The notes beneath the pieces were generated by a model. It was given only the letters and a program-made list of their open reading frames with translations, made no database searches and had not been told where the DNA came from. From Streptomyces sp. C10-9-1 (GTDB lineage: Bacteria > Actinomycetota > Actinomycetes > Streptomycetales > Streptomycetaceae): a stretch of DNA of 64,000 nucleotides. The stretch covers positions 1-64,000 of the forward strand of contig NZ_JANHKP010000005.1 of assembly GCF_024497955.1 (NCBI RefSeq), written 5' to 3'. This document shows, piece by piece, positions 53,640 to 61,077 of the stretch. The translations under genes and the position numbers were made by a program. The first letter of the stretch is position 1, and every line of letters starts with the position of its first letter.

Positions 53640-54037
53640 GGTGTCGCCCTTCCGTGGGACGGAGTTCCAGTCGGTCTCGCGGACGCGCCGCACGAGGGCC
53701 GCGAGCCCGTCAGCGCCCGCAGAGGACGCGGCAGGCGGCCGTGCGCCCGCGGCCGGTGCAGCAGGGGCAGGTCACCGGCAGCCGGTGACGGCGAAGGCCC
53801 CCGCTCACCTCCCCGGCGGAGCACCCGGACGGGAGCCGCGCCGTCAGCGGCTCCGCGGGCAAGGGCCCCGTGGCACCGGCCCGGTGGGGCGGACCGGTCC
53901 CCGCAGAAGTACTCGCCCATGAACGACTACCGGTACCCTACATGGATCCGACCTGGGCCCCTGGGCCCCCCGGGCGTTGCGCCGCTCGCATCGGCGCGGT
54001 TGCCGGCCCGGGCCCTTCGCGAGTGGATTACGGGCGC
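53640..54037. other. Divergent intergenic region
   Basis: No gene. A small hairpin, GTCACCGG-CAG-CCGGTGAC, lies at 53771-53789. An AT-richer patch at 53,920-53,950 may be the acetyltransferase promoter. I see no clear iron-box (DmdR/IdeR) palindrome. Confidence 0.4.
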
Positions 54038-54634
54038 ATGACACACGATCACCACCACACGACGGCCGCCCCGGACGACCCGGCGACGATCTACCGGGAA
54101 GCGATCGAGGGGTTAGGCACCCTCAGCATGCGCCCCGTCGTCCCGGACTCGGACGCGACCCTCCTCCACTCCTGGGTCAGCAGGGAACGCGCCCGGTACT
54201 GGGGCATGCTCGGCGCCAGCCGGGAACGCGTCCGGGAGATCTACGCGTACCTGGACTCCCTGACGACCCACCACGCCCACCTCGTCCACCTGGACGGCCG
54301 ACCGGTCGCGCTGTTCCAGACCTACGAGCCCGCACACGACCCGGTGGCCGACTGCTACGACGTCCTCCCCGGCGACTTCGGCATCCATGTCCTGATCGGC
54401 ACGCCGGCCGGCCCGGCGCGGCCGGGCTTCACCGGGGCCCTGCTCGGCTCCTTCCTCGCCCATCTGTTCGGGAACCCGGGCCGCAGGAGGATCGTGGCGG
54501 AGCCCGACGCCCGCAACGACCGGGCGATCGAGCGCTTCGTGCGCACCGGTTTCACCAAGGGCCCGGAGGTGGAACTCCCCGAGAAGCGGGCGCAGCTGGT
54601 CTTCCTGAACCGCGAGGACTTCCGGCGCCCCTGA
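54038..54634 (+). CDS. GNAT acetyltransferase, siderophore-biosynthesis type
   Basis: 198 aa of the IucB/RhbD/AlcB-like group that N-acylates hydroxylated diamines or lysine for hydroxamate siderophores: 'LSMRPVVPDSDATLLHSWVS', 'ARYWGMLGASRERVREIYAY', 'VALFQTYEPAHDPV', 'DFGIHVLIG' and 'RRRIVAEPDARNDRAIERFV'. A His-rich start 'THDHHHTTAAP'. Codon 54113-54115 is TTA (Leu), read only by the bldA tRNA in Streptomyces, so translation may be developmentally gated. No siderophore synthetase or monooxygenase gene is nearby; an orphan. Confidence 0.88.
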   Translation: MTHDHHHTTAAPDDPATIYREAIEGLGTLSMRPVVPDSDATLLHSWVSRERARYWGMLGASRERVREIYAYLDSLTTHHAHLVHLDGRPVALFQTYEPAHDPVADCYDVLPGDFGIHVLIGTPAGPARPGFTGALLGSFLAHLFGNPGRRRIVAEPDARNDRAIERFVRTGFTKGPEVELPEKRAQLVFLNREDFRRP

Positions 54635-55282
54635 GGCATCGCCTGCCCCGCCCGGCCGCGGGCGCCTCCCCGCATCGCCCCCACCGGCAGCCCCGAGTCC
54701 GGCCTCACCCCGGGTCACCCGCCGAAGGCGAGCTGCCCGGCCGACGGTTCGGGCAGCTCGCACCCGACGGCAAGGGCCGCGTCCCCGGCCCTTGCCGGCG
54801 GGCCGGCCGGCGCCGCCTGCGCCTCCGGGCCACCGCGGATCGCACACCGCCGGAGCGCCGGTCCGCGACGACGCACACGGCGGGAACGGCGCCCCCTGCG
54901 CGGCCCTGCGCACGATGCCGTCCGCCCGCCGCTCCCGCGGACCGCTCCGATGGTGAGCCGGGCCCGGGACGCGGTCGGCCGATCCGCCGGGCCGCCCTCC
55001 TCCGGGCGGGCGGGTACCGCGTCCGGCGCCGCCGGCCCCACCCGGACACCAGGGTGGACAGGTCCCGAGTGCCCGGATCGCCTACGACTTGTCCCTGACG
55101 CACAGTCACCAGGGCACTCACAGCGAGTGTTGTCATCTGAATGAAACATTCGGCTACCTAGCGGTAACCAGCCGCCCTGTGCCACTTTTCCGACGCCACC
55201 GGCCGGTGTTGCTCTCCCCATCCCCCACCCACACCGCGCTCCCCCACGGGACGAGGTGTGGCCGAACGCTGGAGACAGCCAA
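54635..55282. other. Gene-free stretch with terminator and lipase promoter
   Basis: A hairpin at 54730-54759 ends the acetyltransferase transcript. The rest has no gene. TTGTCA near 55,130 and the AT-rich 55,130-55,165 segment, which includes an imperfect GGnTACC/GGTAnCC repeat, are likely lipase promoter elements. Confidence 0.45.
54730..54759 (+). terminator. Hairpin terminator of acetyltransferase gene
   Basis: GAGCTGCCCG and exact complement CGGGCAGCTC around a ten-base loop, 95 bases after the stop. Confidence 0.65.
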
Positions 55283-55954
55283 ATGAAGCGTTTCCTCCGC
55301 ACCGTGGCCCTCGGCGCCGTGGCCGCCGCCGTCACCCCCCTCCTCGCGGCGGCGCCCGCGCAGGCCGACACGCGGGACCCGGTCATCTTCGTCCACGGCC
55401 TGAGCAGCTCGGCCAGCACCTGGAACACCTGGATCGGCAAGTTCAAGGCCGACGGCTACGACTCCTCGCAGCTGTTCACCTGGTCCTACAACTGGAAGCA
55501 GTCGAACAAGACCACGGCGTCCCAGCTCGCCGCCAAGGTCGCGCAGGTGCGCGAGGCGACCGGTGCCGAGAGAGTCGACGTCGTCACCCACTCCATGGGG
55601 GCCCTCAGCGCCCGCTGGTACGTCAAGTTCAACGGCGGGACCTCCTACGTCGACGACTTCGTCTCGGTGGCCGGCGTCAACCACGGCACGGACCTGAGCG
55701 TCCTGTGCTCCTTCTACACCTCGTGCTGGGAGATGGTCGCCGGCAGCAGCTTCCTCGGCGCCCTGAACGCCGGGGACGAGACGCCCGGCGGCCTCGACTA
55801 CCTGGCGCTCTACTCGACGTGCGACGCCCTGATCAACCCGGACTCGTCGGCGAAGCTGAGCGGCGCCACGAACGTGTCCGTCGGCTGCATCAGCCACAAC
55901 AACATGAACGACAACGCGGGGAACTACGCCAAGGTGCGGGACTTCATCGCCTGA
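55283..55954 (+). CDS. Secreted triacylglycerol lipase
   Basis: 223 aa; ATG with GGAG eight bases upstream. Signal peptide 'VALGAVAAAVTPLLAAAPAQA' is cut near residue 28. Alpha/beta-hydrolase fold: oxyanion 'PVIFVHGLSSSAS' and nucleophile Ser104 in 'VVTHSMGALSA' (GxSxG-like, THSMG). A late His is in 'SVGCISHNNMNDNAG', and two cysteine pairs ('LCSFYTSCWEM', 'STCDALI'/'GCISH') are likely disulphides. Matches the small Streptomyces lipase/esterase type that hydrolyses triglycerides outside the cell. Confidence 0.93.
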   Translation: MKRFLRTVALGAVAAAVTPLLAAAPAQADTRDPVIFVHGLSSSASTWNTWIGKFKADGYDSSQLFTWSYNWKQSNKTTASQLAAKVAQVREATGAERVDVVTHSMGALSARWYVKFNGGTSYVDDFVSVAGVNHGTDLSVLCSFYTSCWEMVAGSSFLGALNAGDETPGGLDYLALYSTCDALINPDSSAKLSGATNVSVGCISHNNMNDNAGNYAKVRDFIA

Positions 55955-56549
55955 GCCCGGCAACCGCGCCGGCCGTCCGCCGCATCGGCTGAGGCAGGCA
56001 CCGGGGCGTACCTCCGGTGCCGCGTCCGGAGCCGGTCACGGGCAGCCGCGAGGGGTGGTTCCGGGCCGCGGCGTACGGGCCCCGGCCCGGAACCGCCCCC
56101 GGAACCACCCCTTCGGCCCGGCGGCGCCGAAGGGGCGCACCGGGCCCGGGGCCGGTGCCGCTCCCGGTCCCCGGCGGAGTGCCGACGCCGCCTCATCAGG
56201 CGGAACCGGGCGAGAGCCCGGTGAGCCGGGGCCGGGCGTCCTGGTGTCCGAAGGCCGGTGCCCCCGTGAGCAGTTCACGCCACGCGCCGACGCTCTCGGC
56301 CGGCAGGCCGGGCGCCGCCCCCCTCTGCGCGTCCTGCGTCTCCAGGGCGTCTGGGCACACCGGGTCCGGTGCCACCTGGACCAGGTGCCCGCCACAGACC
56401 CCCCGCGGACGCAGCCGCGGGCCGTGCACCCGCGACGGAGGTCGCCGCCCGGCGGGTGCCGGAAGGAACCGGCGGAGCCCGTCAGGCCAGGGCGATGCGC
56501 CCGTCACCGCCCGCCTCGCGGGCCGGTCCGGGTCCGGTACGGGCGCGGC
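55955..56549. other. Convergent gap with hairpins and a possible small ORF
   Basis: Two hairpins occupy 56051-56135. Beyond them a minus-strand frame ending at 56196 encodes 'HLVQVAPDPVCPDALETQDA' and 'WRELLTGAPAFGHQDARPRL', which looks truly coding, but I find no start codon with a ribosome site. It may be the end of a decayed gene. Confidence 0.4.
56051..56135. terminator. Tandem hairpins between lipase and flavohemoprotein genes
   Basis: First stem: 15 bases (AGGGGTGGTTCCGGG, 56051-56065) pairing exactly with 56098-56112. Second stem, overlapping: CCCCTTCGG at 56108-56116 with 56127-56135. The stems are mutually exclusive at their overlap. Located 97 bases after the lipase stop. Confidence 0.65.
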
Positions 56550-57920
56550 TCATGTGCCCGGACGGAGCCCGGCGGACGGTACGCCGTCCAGCGGGGCATG
56601 CGAACCGGGGCCCTCGGTGGCGGGCCGCAGGGGCACGCGTGCGTGCGGGCCCGGGGGCCGGGTGCGCTTCGGCGGTCGCGGATCGCGGTGCACCCGGTGG
56701 GCGGGAAGGCCGTGACCGGTCAGGGTTCGCAGGACCTCCTCGACCACGGACGGGGGTCCGCCGACGTACGCCGTGCAGTCCGCCCAGCCCCGGTGGAAGG
56801 GCAGCTCCTCGCCGGGCGCCGCACAGGTCACCCGCAGCCACGGGCACCGGGCTTCGAGGCGCTCCAGCGCCTGCGCGTCGTACAGGTCGCCGCGGGTGCG
56901 GGCGCCGACGAGGAGCAGGTGGGCGGCCCTGCCCGGAACACGCCGTGCGGCCAGGTCCTCCAGCAGGGCCTTGGCCGTGGCCCAGCCGGTGCCCGCCGCC
57001 ACGGCCAGCACGTCCCGTTCCGCGAGGTCGGCGTCGTCCAGGGTCATGGTGCCGCGCGCGGGGCCCAGCCGCAGCGTGTCGCCGGGCCGGGTGTGCAGGG
57101 CCAGTGCCTCGCCCACCCCGCCCGCACCCGCCGCCCGCACGTGGAACTCCAGCTCGCCGTCCGGGCGGGGTGCGTCGGCGAGGGCGTACGGCCGCCAGGT
57201 CTGCGGCAGCATCGGCGACTGGAGGCTCGCGTACTGGCCGGCGCGGTGCGCGTACGGCTCCGAGGGCCGTACCCGCAGCACGGCGACGGTACCGCCGCCG
57301 GTGTGATGCACCCGGTGCCCGGTCACCTCCGCGTTCCAGTGGGTGGGTTCGCCGGCCGCGGCCTCCGCTCCGGCCACCATCGCGGCGACACCGCAGCGCA
57401 GCATGCGCAGCCAGGCCGCCTCCAGCTCGGGCGTCCAGGCCGCGCCCGCGCTGCGGCGCAGCCCCTGGGCGAGGGCCTCCTCGAACACGGCCAGGTGGGC
57501 GGGCCGGACGCCCAGTCTCCGGTGGTCCCGGCCGAGGGCGGCGCAGTAGGCGGTGACGAGGACCGGACGGTGCAGGTTCTCGACGAGGTAGCGGAAGGCC
57601 CGCTCCAGGTGGGCCCGCTGGAAGTCCATGGAGTCGGGGAACAGGGCCCGCAGGGAGGGGTGGCGCTCGAACATCGCGTCGTAGAGGTGGGCGATGAGCC
57701 GGTCGAGGGGCAGGACGAGCGGCAGCTGCCGTGTGATGAGCCACTGGTCGTGGGCGCTGTCGTGCCCGCCACCGGAGTACGGGTCGGCCACGGCCGACGG
57801 GGTGCCTGCGCGCGGGGCAGGGCGTCCCGGCGCCGGGGCGGCGGGGGCGGTGAGCAGGCTCTTGCGCAGGTGCATGGCCTCCTGGCGGGCGAGCAGGGCG
57901 TGGTAGTCGGCGGTGGTCAC
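56550..57920 (-). CDS. hmp: Flavohemoprotein (nitric oxide dioxygenase type)
   Basis: 456 aa from GTG 57920 (GGGAG seven bases upstream). A globin domain (about 55-190; 'LIAHLYDAMFERHPSLRALF', 'ALGRDHRRLGVRPAHLAVFE' with the proximal His) is followed by a ferredoxin-reductase FAD domain ('AGQYASLQSPMLPQTWRPYA', FAD motif RPYALAD). An NAD(P)H domain ('VLAVAAGTGWATAKALLEDL', 'AYVGGPPSVVEEVLRTL') completes it. Converts NO plus O2 to nitrate, or acts as a globin-coupled reductase. The N-terminal 50 residues and the C-terminal Pro/Arg tail are unlike E. coli Hmp. Start overlaps the stop of a 78-aa upstream frame. Confidence 0.9.
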   Translation of the reverse strand: MTTADYHALLARQEAMHLRKSLLTAPAAPAPGRPAPRAGTPSAVADPYSGGGHDSAHDQWLITRQLPLVLPLDRLIAHLYDAMFERHPSLRALFPDSMDFQRAHLERAFRYLVENLHRPVLVTAYCAALGRDHRRLGVRPAHLAVFEEALAQGLRRSAGAAWTPELEAAWLRMLRCGVAAMVAGAEAAAGEPTHWNAEVTGHRVHHTGGGTVAVLRVRPSEPYAHRAGQYASLQSPMLPQTWRPYALADAPRPDGELEFHVRAAGAGGVGEALALHTRPGDTLRLGPARGTMTLDDADLAERDVLAVAAGTGWATAKALLEDLAARRVPGRAAHLLLVGARTRGDLYDAQALERLEARCPWLRVTCAAPGEELPFHRGWADCTAYVGGPPSVVEEVLRTLTGHGLPAHRVHRDPRPPKRTRPPGPHARVPLRPATEGPGSHAPLDGVPSAGLRPGT

Positions 57921-58153
57921 GTGTGGCTCCCGGCGCGGGTGCAGACGGGTGCGGGGAGCACCCGGGCGGCGGACGCGGGTGCCTGGGCCTGTTGCGTGGC
58001 CCGTGTTCGTGCCGGTGCCGGGTGGTTTCGGGGCGGCCTGAGGGCGTACCAGGCCGCGGGGGTCGAGGGGCCGCCGGGCAGTGCCCCGGCGGCGGGGACG
58101 GTGGCGCGGGCGAGAAGTGGTGCCGGGGACGTGTGCGGGGTGGGCTGAGGCAT
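57917..58153 (-). CDS. Small ORF translationally coupled to flavohemoprotein
   Basis: 78 aa; ATG with AGGAG eight bases upstream. Its TGA overlaps the flavohemoprotein GTG (GTGA). Pro/Ala-rich product ('PQPTPHTSPAPLLARATVPA', 'AQAPASAARVLPAPVCTRAG') with one Cys and no recognised domain. It may act as a leader whose translation sets flavohemoprotein expression rather than as a functional protein. Confidence 0.4.
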   Translation of the reverse strand: MPQPTPHTSPAPLLARATVPAAGALPGGPSTPAAWYALRPPRNHPAPARTRATQQAQAPASAARVLPAPVCTRAGSHT

Positions 58154-58493
58154 CGCAGGGCTCCTGTTCGGTGCGGGTTCCGCGGTTCGACGGACCGGAG
58201 TATGGCACTCGGCTGCTGTGCCCCAACGGCCCTGGTCGGGCGGGACGTTCGGCCCTCGGGACACCGGCGCGGCAGGTGGTTGACTGCGCCGTGCGGCCGG
58301 ATGCGCCCGCCGGTGGCGGTGCCCCGTTCCCCGTCCGGAGGGGCAGGCGGGGCGGAGCGCATCCGGCGCGCACCACGGGGCGGCGGCCCCGGGGCCGTGG
58401 CAGGCTGGGCCGGTCGGCGAAGGACGTCCGGCGACGGACGGGCCTCCCCTCCCGCGGGTGCCGGCCGGTCCGGTCGCCGAGGGGGTGGTGTAC
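58154..58493. promoter_or_regulatory. Divergent promoter region of flavohemoprotein operon and hypothetical gene
   Basis: About 340 bases without a gene, containing the GGGnC-N4-GnCCC element at 58242-58255. I see no NsrR-type site. Confidence 0.4.
58242..58255. promoter_or_regulatory. DosR/OsdR-like palindromic box
   Basis: GGGACGTTCGGCCC fits GGGnC-N4-GnCCC and lies about 90 bases upstream of the flavohemoprotein operon start. A closely matching element occurs upstream of the universal stress protein (61024-61037). DosR-type response regulators bind such dyads in hypoxia/NO regulons; assignment is by resemblance. Confidence 0.4.
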
Positions 58494-58955
58494 GTGGCAC
58501 GGCTCGTACGGCGGCAGCGGCTGAGTGTGCACGTGGGGTACCACGTGTTCGGGCTGCAGGATTCCGACGACGGGGGCTTGCCCGTCCCCTTTCCCGACGG
58601 CGTGGACGTCAACGCGTTCCTCGGCGTGCATCCGGGGCGTCTGGACATCACCAGCGGGGGGCACACCCACCACGCGACGGTGGATGTGGAGGTGTGGGAC
58701 GGCGCTCCCCCGCAGGACGCGGTCGACTGGGACGAGCAGGGCGAGGCGACGGTGGAGTCGTCGAGCGGCGAACTCGCGGTGTGGTCCCTGCTGTCGGGCC
58801 GGATGGACGGCGCCGTCGTACTGGGCGGGTCCGGCGGCTCGTGGCGGGTCCGTGTCGGCTGCGTCGGCCGGGCGGCGGCCGCCGCCCTGTCGGCGGGCAC
58901 CGGCACCGGGACCGGGGTGGAGCGCTACCTGCTGCGGTTCTGGCCGTGCCGGTGA
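58494..58955 (+). CDS. Hypothetical protein
   Basis: 153 aa from GTG 58494 (GAGGGGG eight bases upstream; in-frame GTG at 58458, 58485 and 58488 also possible). It reads 'RLVRRQRLSVHVGYHVFGLQ', 'DVNAFLGVHPGRLDITSGGH', 'THHATVDVEVWDGAPP' and 'SSGELAVWSLLSGRMDG', with a pattern of beta strands. No signal peptide and no family recognised. Divergent from the flavohemoprotein operon and sharing its regulatory region, so possibly co-regulated. Confidence 0.7.
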   Translation: MARLVRRQRLSVHVGYHVFGLQDSDDGGLPVPFPDGVDVNAFLGVHPGRLDITSGGHTHHATVDVEVWDGAPPQDAVDWDEQGEATVESSSGELAVWSLLSGRMDGAVVLGGSGGSWRVRVGCVGRAAAAALSAGTGTGTGVERYLLRFWPCR

Positions 58956-59333
58956 CGGGTGCGGCGGCGGCCGGGCCCGTCGACGCGGTGGCGCCCTCCC
59001 CGTCCCGAGGGGGACCGTGCGCGTCCCGTCGATGACGCGCGTGCCGCCGTGGCGCCGTCCGGGGCGAGAGGGACCGGGCGGGGCACCCGTCTCCCTCTCC
59101 TGGCCACGGGTGCCCCGGTGGCGGTCGGCGTGCCGGGGCGTCCGGGGCGGGCACGCCGAGGAGCCGTCCCCGGCGGCCCGTTGGCCCGGTGACCCGTTCC
59201 CGGCGGGCCCGCCGGTCGGCCTTCCTCCCCCGCCGCCCTTCCGCGCCGGGCAGCGGCACGGCCCACGGCGCCCGCCGGGAGGGGTCGCGCCGGGAGACTG
59301 CCGACGCGGCGCCCCCTCGGGGCCGGCCGGGGG
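58956..59333. other. Convergent gap
   Basis: No gene recognised; extremely GC-rich with many short inverted repeats that could terminate both flanking genes, none dominant. Confidence 0.4.
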
Positions 59334-59744
59334 CTACTCGGGCTGGGTGACGGTCAGGGCCCAGCGGACGCCCTCGTCCGAAGCGTCCACGCCGATGGTG
59401 AAGGACCCCGGCCGGACGGCACCGGCCTCCATGGTCACCGATCCCACGCCTGCGGCGCCGACCGGGCAGTCCACGAGGAACCCGGCAACGCGGTCGCCCT
59501 GCGAATCCATGGTCACCGCCACACTGCCCCCGCCCTCGCACGCCACGGTGAGCACCGTCGGCAGGCCCTCCCACGCCCCTCCGGACGCGACTCCCCCGTC
59601 GCCCGTCGCCTCGTCGACCCACACCAGGCCGTCCGGACCCGGGTGGGGAAGCAGACCGCCGGCCGCCACCGCGGGCGTCGCCACCCCCGCGGCCGTCCCC
59701 AGAGCCGTCAGCACGACCGCCGCGGCGGCCTTCCCCCCACGCAT
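59334..59744 (-). CDS. Small secreted protein
   Basis: 136 aa from ATG 59744, chosen because GGAGGA lies six to seven bases upstream (ATG 59765 also in frame). Signal peptide 'AAAAVVLTALGTAAGVATPAVA' then a compact all-beta mature domain with two cysteines ('LTVACEGGGSVAVTMDSQ', 'GFLVDCPVGAAGVGSV') likely forming a disulphide. The C-terminus 'WALTVTQPE' is conserved-looking. No family recognised. Confidence 0.72.
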   Translation of the reverse strand: MRGGKAAAAVVLTALGTAAGVATPAVAAGGLLPHPGPDGLVWVDEATGDGGVASGGAWEGLPTVLTVACEGGGSVAVTMDSQGDRVAGFLVDCPVGAAGVGSVTMEAGAVRPGSFTIGVDASDEGVRWALTVTQPE

Positions 59745-59945
59745 ACGCCGTCCTCCGTGGTTCATCCGACACCTGACGGCCAGTCTCGGCCACGGGAGCG
59801 TCCCGGTCATGAGTACCCGTGCTCATGACGGCGGCGGCGTTCGTGGCGTACGCCCCCGACGCCGCGGCAGCCCCTTCCGGTCCGAGGGGCCGACGCGGCC
59901 GGCGTCGGCGGGACGCATCGGCCCCTCCCGGTGCCCGCGGGCGGG

Positions 59946-60845
59946 TCACCCCTGCGGGGCGTCCTCGCCGTCCGGCTCGCGCGGGACGATCGCGACGGGG
60001 CAGCGGGCGTGGTGCAGCACCCCGTGCGCGACGTGGCCGAGCGCGCGGCCGATGCCCAGGCGCGGCCGGTGGGCCCCGAGGACGAGCAGCGCCGCGTCGT
60101 CGGCCGCCTCCACGAGCAGGCCCGGTACGGAGCGGGAGCCCTCGACCTCGGTGGTCACCGCCAGGTCCGGGAACTCCCCGGCGAGTGCGTCGACGAGCAG
60201 GCCGATCTCGTGCACCCGCTCCCGCGCCACACCGTCGATGTCGTCGAGCAGCGTGAGTTCGGTGCCGACGTGTGCGAGCGGTGCCCAGACGCTCAGCAGG
60301 CGGAGCTCCGTCTTGCGGGCCAGGGCCTCCTGCGCCGCGTAGCGCACCCACGGCAGGTCGTCCTGCCCGCGCACGGCCGCGACCACGCGCCGGGAGTCCT
60401 CGGCCCCGTGCTGGTCGCCGCGGACGACGACGACGGGGACCGTGGCGTGGGCGGCTGCCCCGAGGCCGACGGAGCCGAGCATCAGGGAGCCGAAGCCGCC
60501 GAGCCCGCGGCTGCCCACCACGATCGTGCCGTCGGTGCCCGCGGCCTCGCGCAGTGCGCTCACCGCGCCGGAGGGGCTCAGCTCCTTGGTGACCGTCAGG
60601 GCCGGGAAGCGCTCCGCCACGAGTTCGGCGGTCCCGGCGAGGAGGTCGCGCCCCGCCTCCCGCACCTTCTCGACGGTGTCGGCGGAGGCGTACAGCGCGC
60701 GCTTGTCGGTTCCCGTGGCGTGGACGAGGTGCAGGGGCCGTCCGCGGCGGTCCGCCTCGGCGGCGGCCCACAGGACGGCCGCCCGGGCTTGTGCGGAACC
60801 CTCGACACCGGCGACGACGGGCCCGAGGGTGATGGGGTTGCTCAT
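59946..60845 (-). CDS. Tandem universal stress protein
   Basis: 299 aa with two Usp domains; ATG with AGGAGGAACGA upstream. Domain 1: 'GPVVAGVEGSAQARAAVLWA' to 'TIVVGSRGLGGFGSLMLGSV', with the G-x2-G-x9-G-S ATP loop. Domain 2: 'RVVAAVRGQDDLPWVRYAAQ' to 'LLVLGAHRPRLGIGRALGHV' and 'HARCPVAIV', where the ATP loop is less canonical. Tandem Usps of actinobacteria respond to hypoxia and dormancy. Two GGGAC/GTCCC palindromes lie 150-190 bases upstream. Confidence 0.94.
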   Translation of the reverse strand: MSNPITLGPVVAGVEGSAQARAAVLWAAAEADRRGRPLHLVHATGTDKRALYASADTVEKVREAGRDLLAGTAELVAERFPALTVTKELSPSGAVSALREAAGTDGTIVVGSRGLGGFGSLMLGSVGLGAAAHATVPVVVVRGDQHGAEDSRRVVAAVRGQDDLPWVRYAAQEALARKTELRLLSVWAPLAHVGTELTLLDDIDGVARERVHEIGLLVDALAGEFPDLAVTTEVEGSRSVPGLLVEAADDAALLVLGAHRPRLGIGRALGHVAHGVLHHARCPVAIVPREPDGEDAPQG

Positions 60846-61000
60846 TCGTTCCTCCTGGTACGGCCGCACCTGTCCGCGCCGCGTCCTCGCGGCGCCCGCG
60901 GTGCTCCTGCTCGCCGCGGCACACGGGTTCCCGCGCGGTCCGCGGTCTCTCGCCTGTCGCGATCTGCCTCCACGCTCCCACCGCCCGGCGGTCCGGAAGT

Positions 61001-61037
61001 AGGGACCCGGGGGTCCCTGGTCCGGGACGAACGTCCC
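61001..61037. promoter_or_regulatory. Pair of DosR/OsdR-like palindromes upstream of the stress protein
   Basis: AGGGACCC-GG-GGGTCCCT at 61001-61018 and GGGAC-GAAC-GTCCC at 61024-61037, both perfect dyads, between the NicO stop and the Usp start. The second has the exact spacing of the core of the mycobacterial DosR box (GGGAC-N4-GTCCC). Confidence 0.5.
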
Positions 61038-61077
61038 TGTCGCGCCCCGCGGGCCTGGACGGCGTCGTCCCCGTCCC

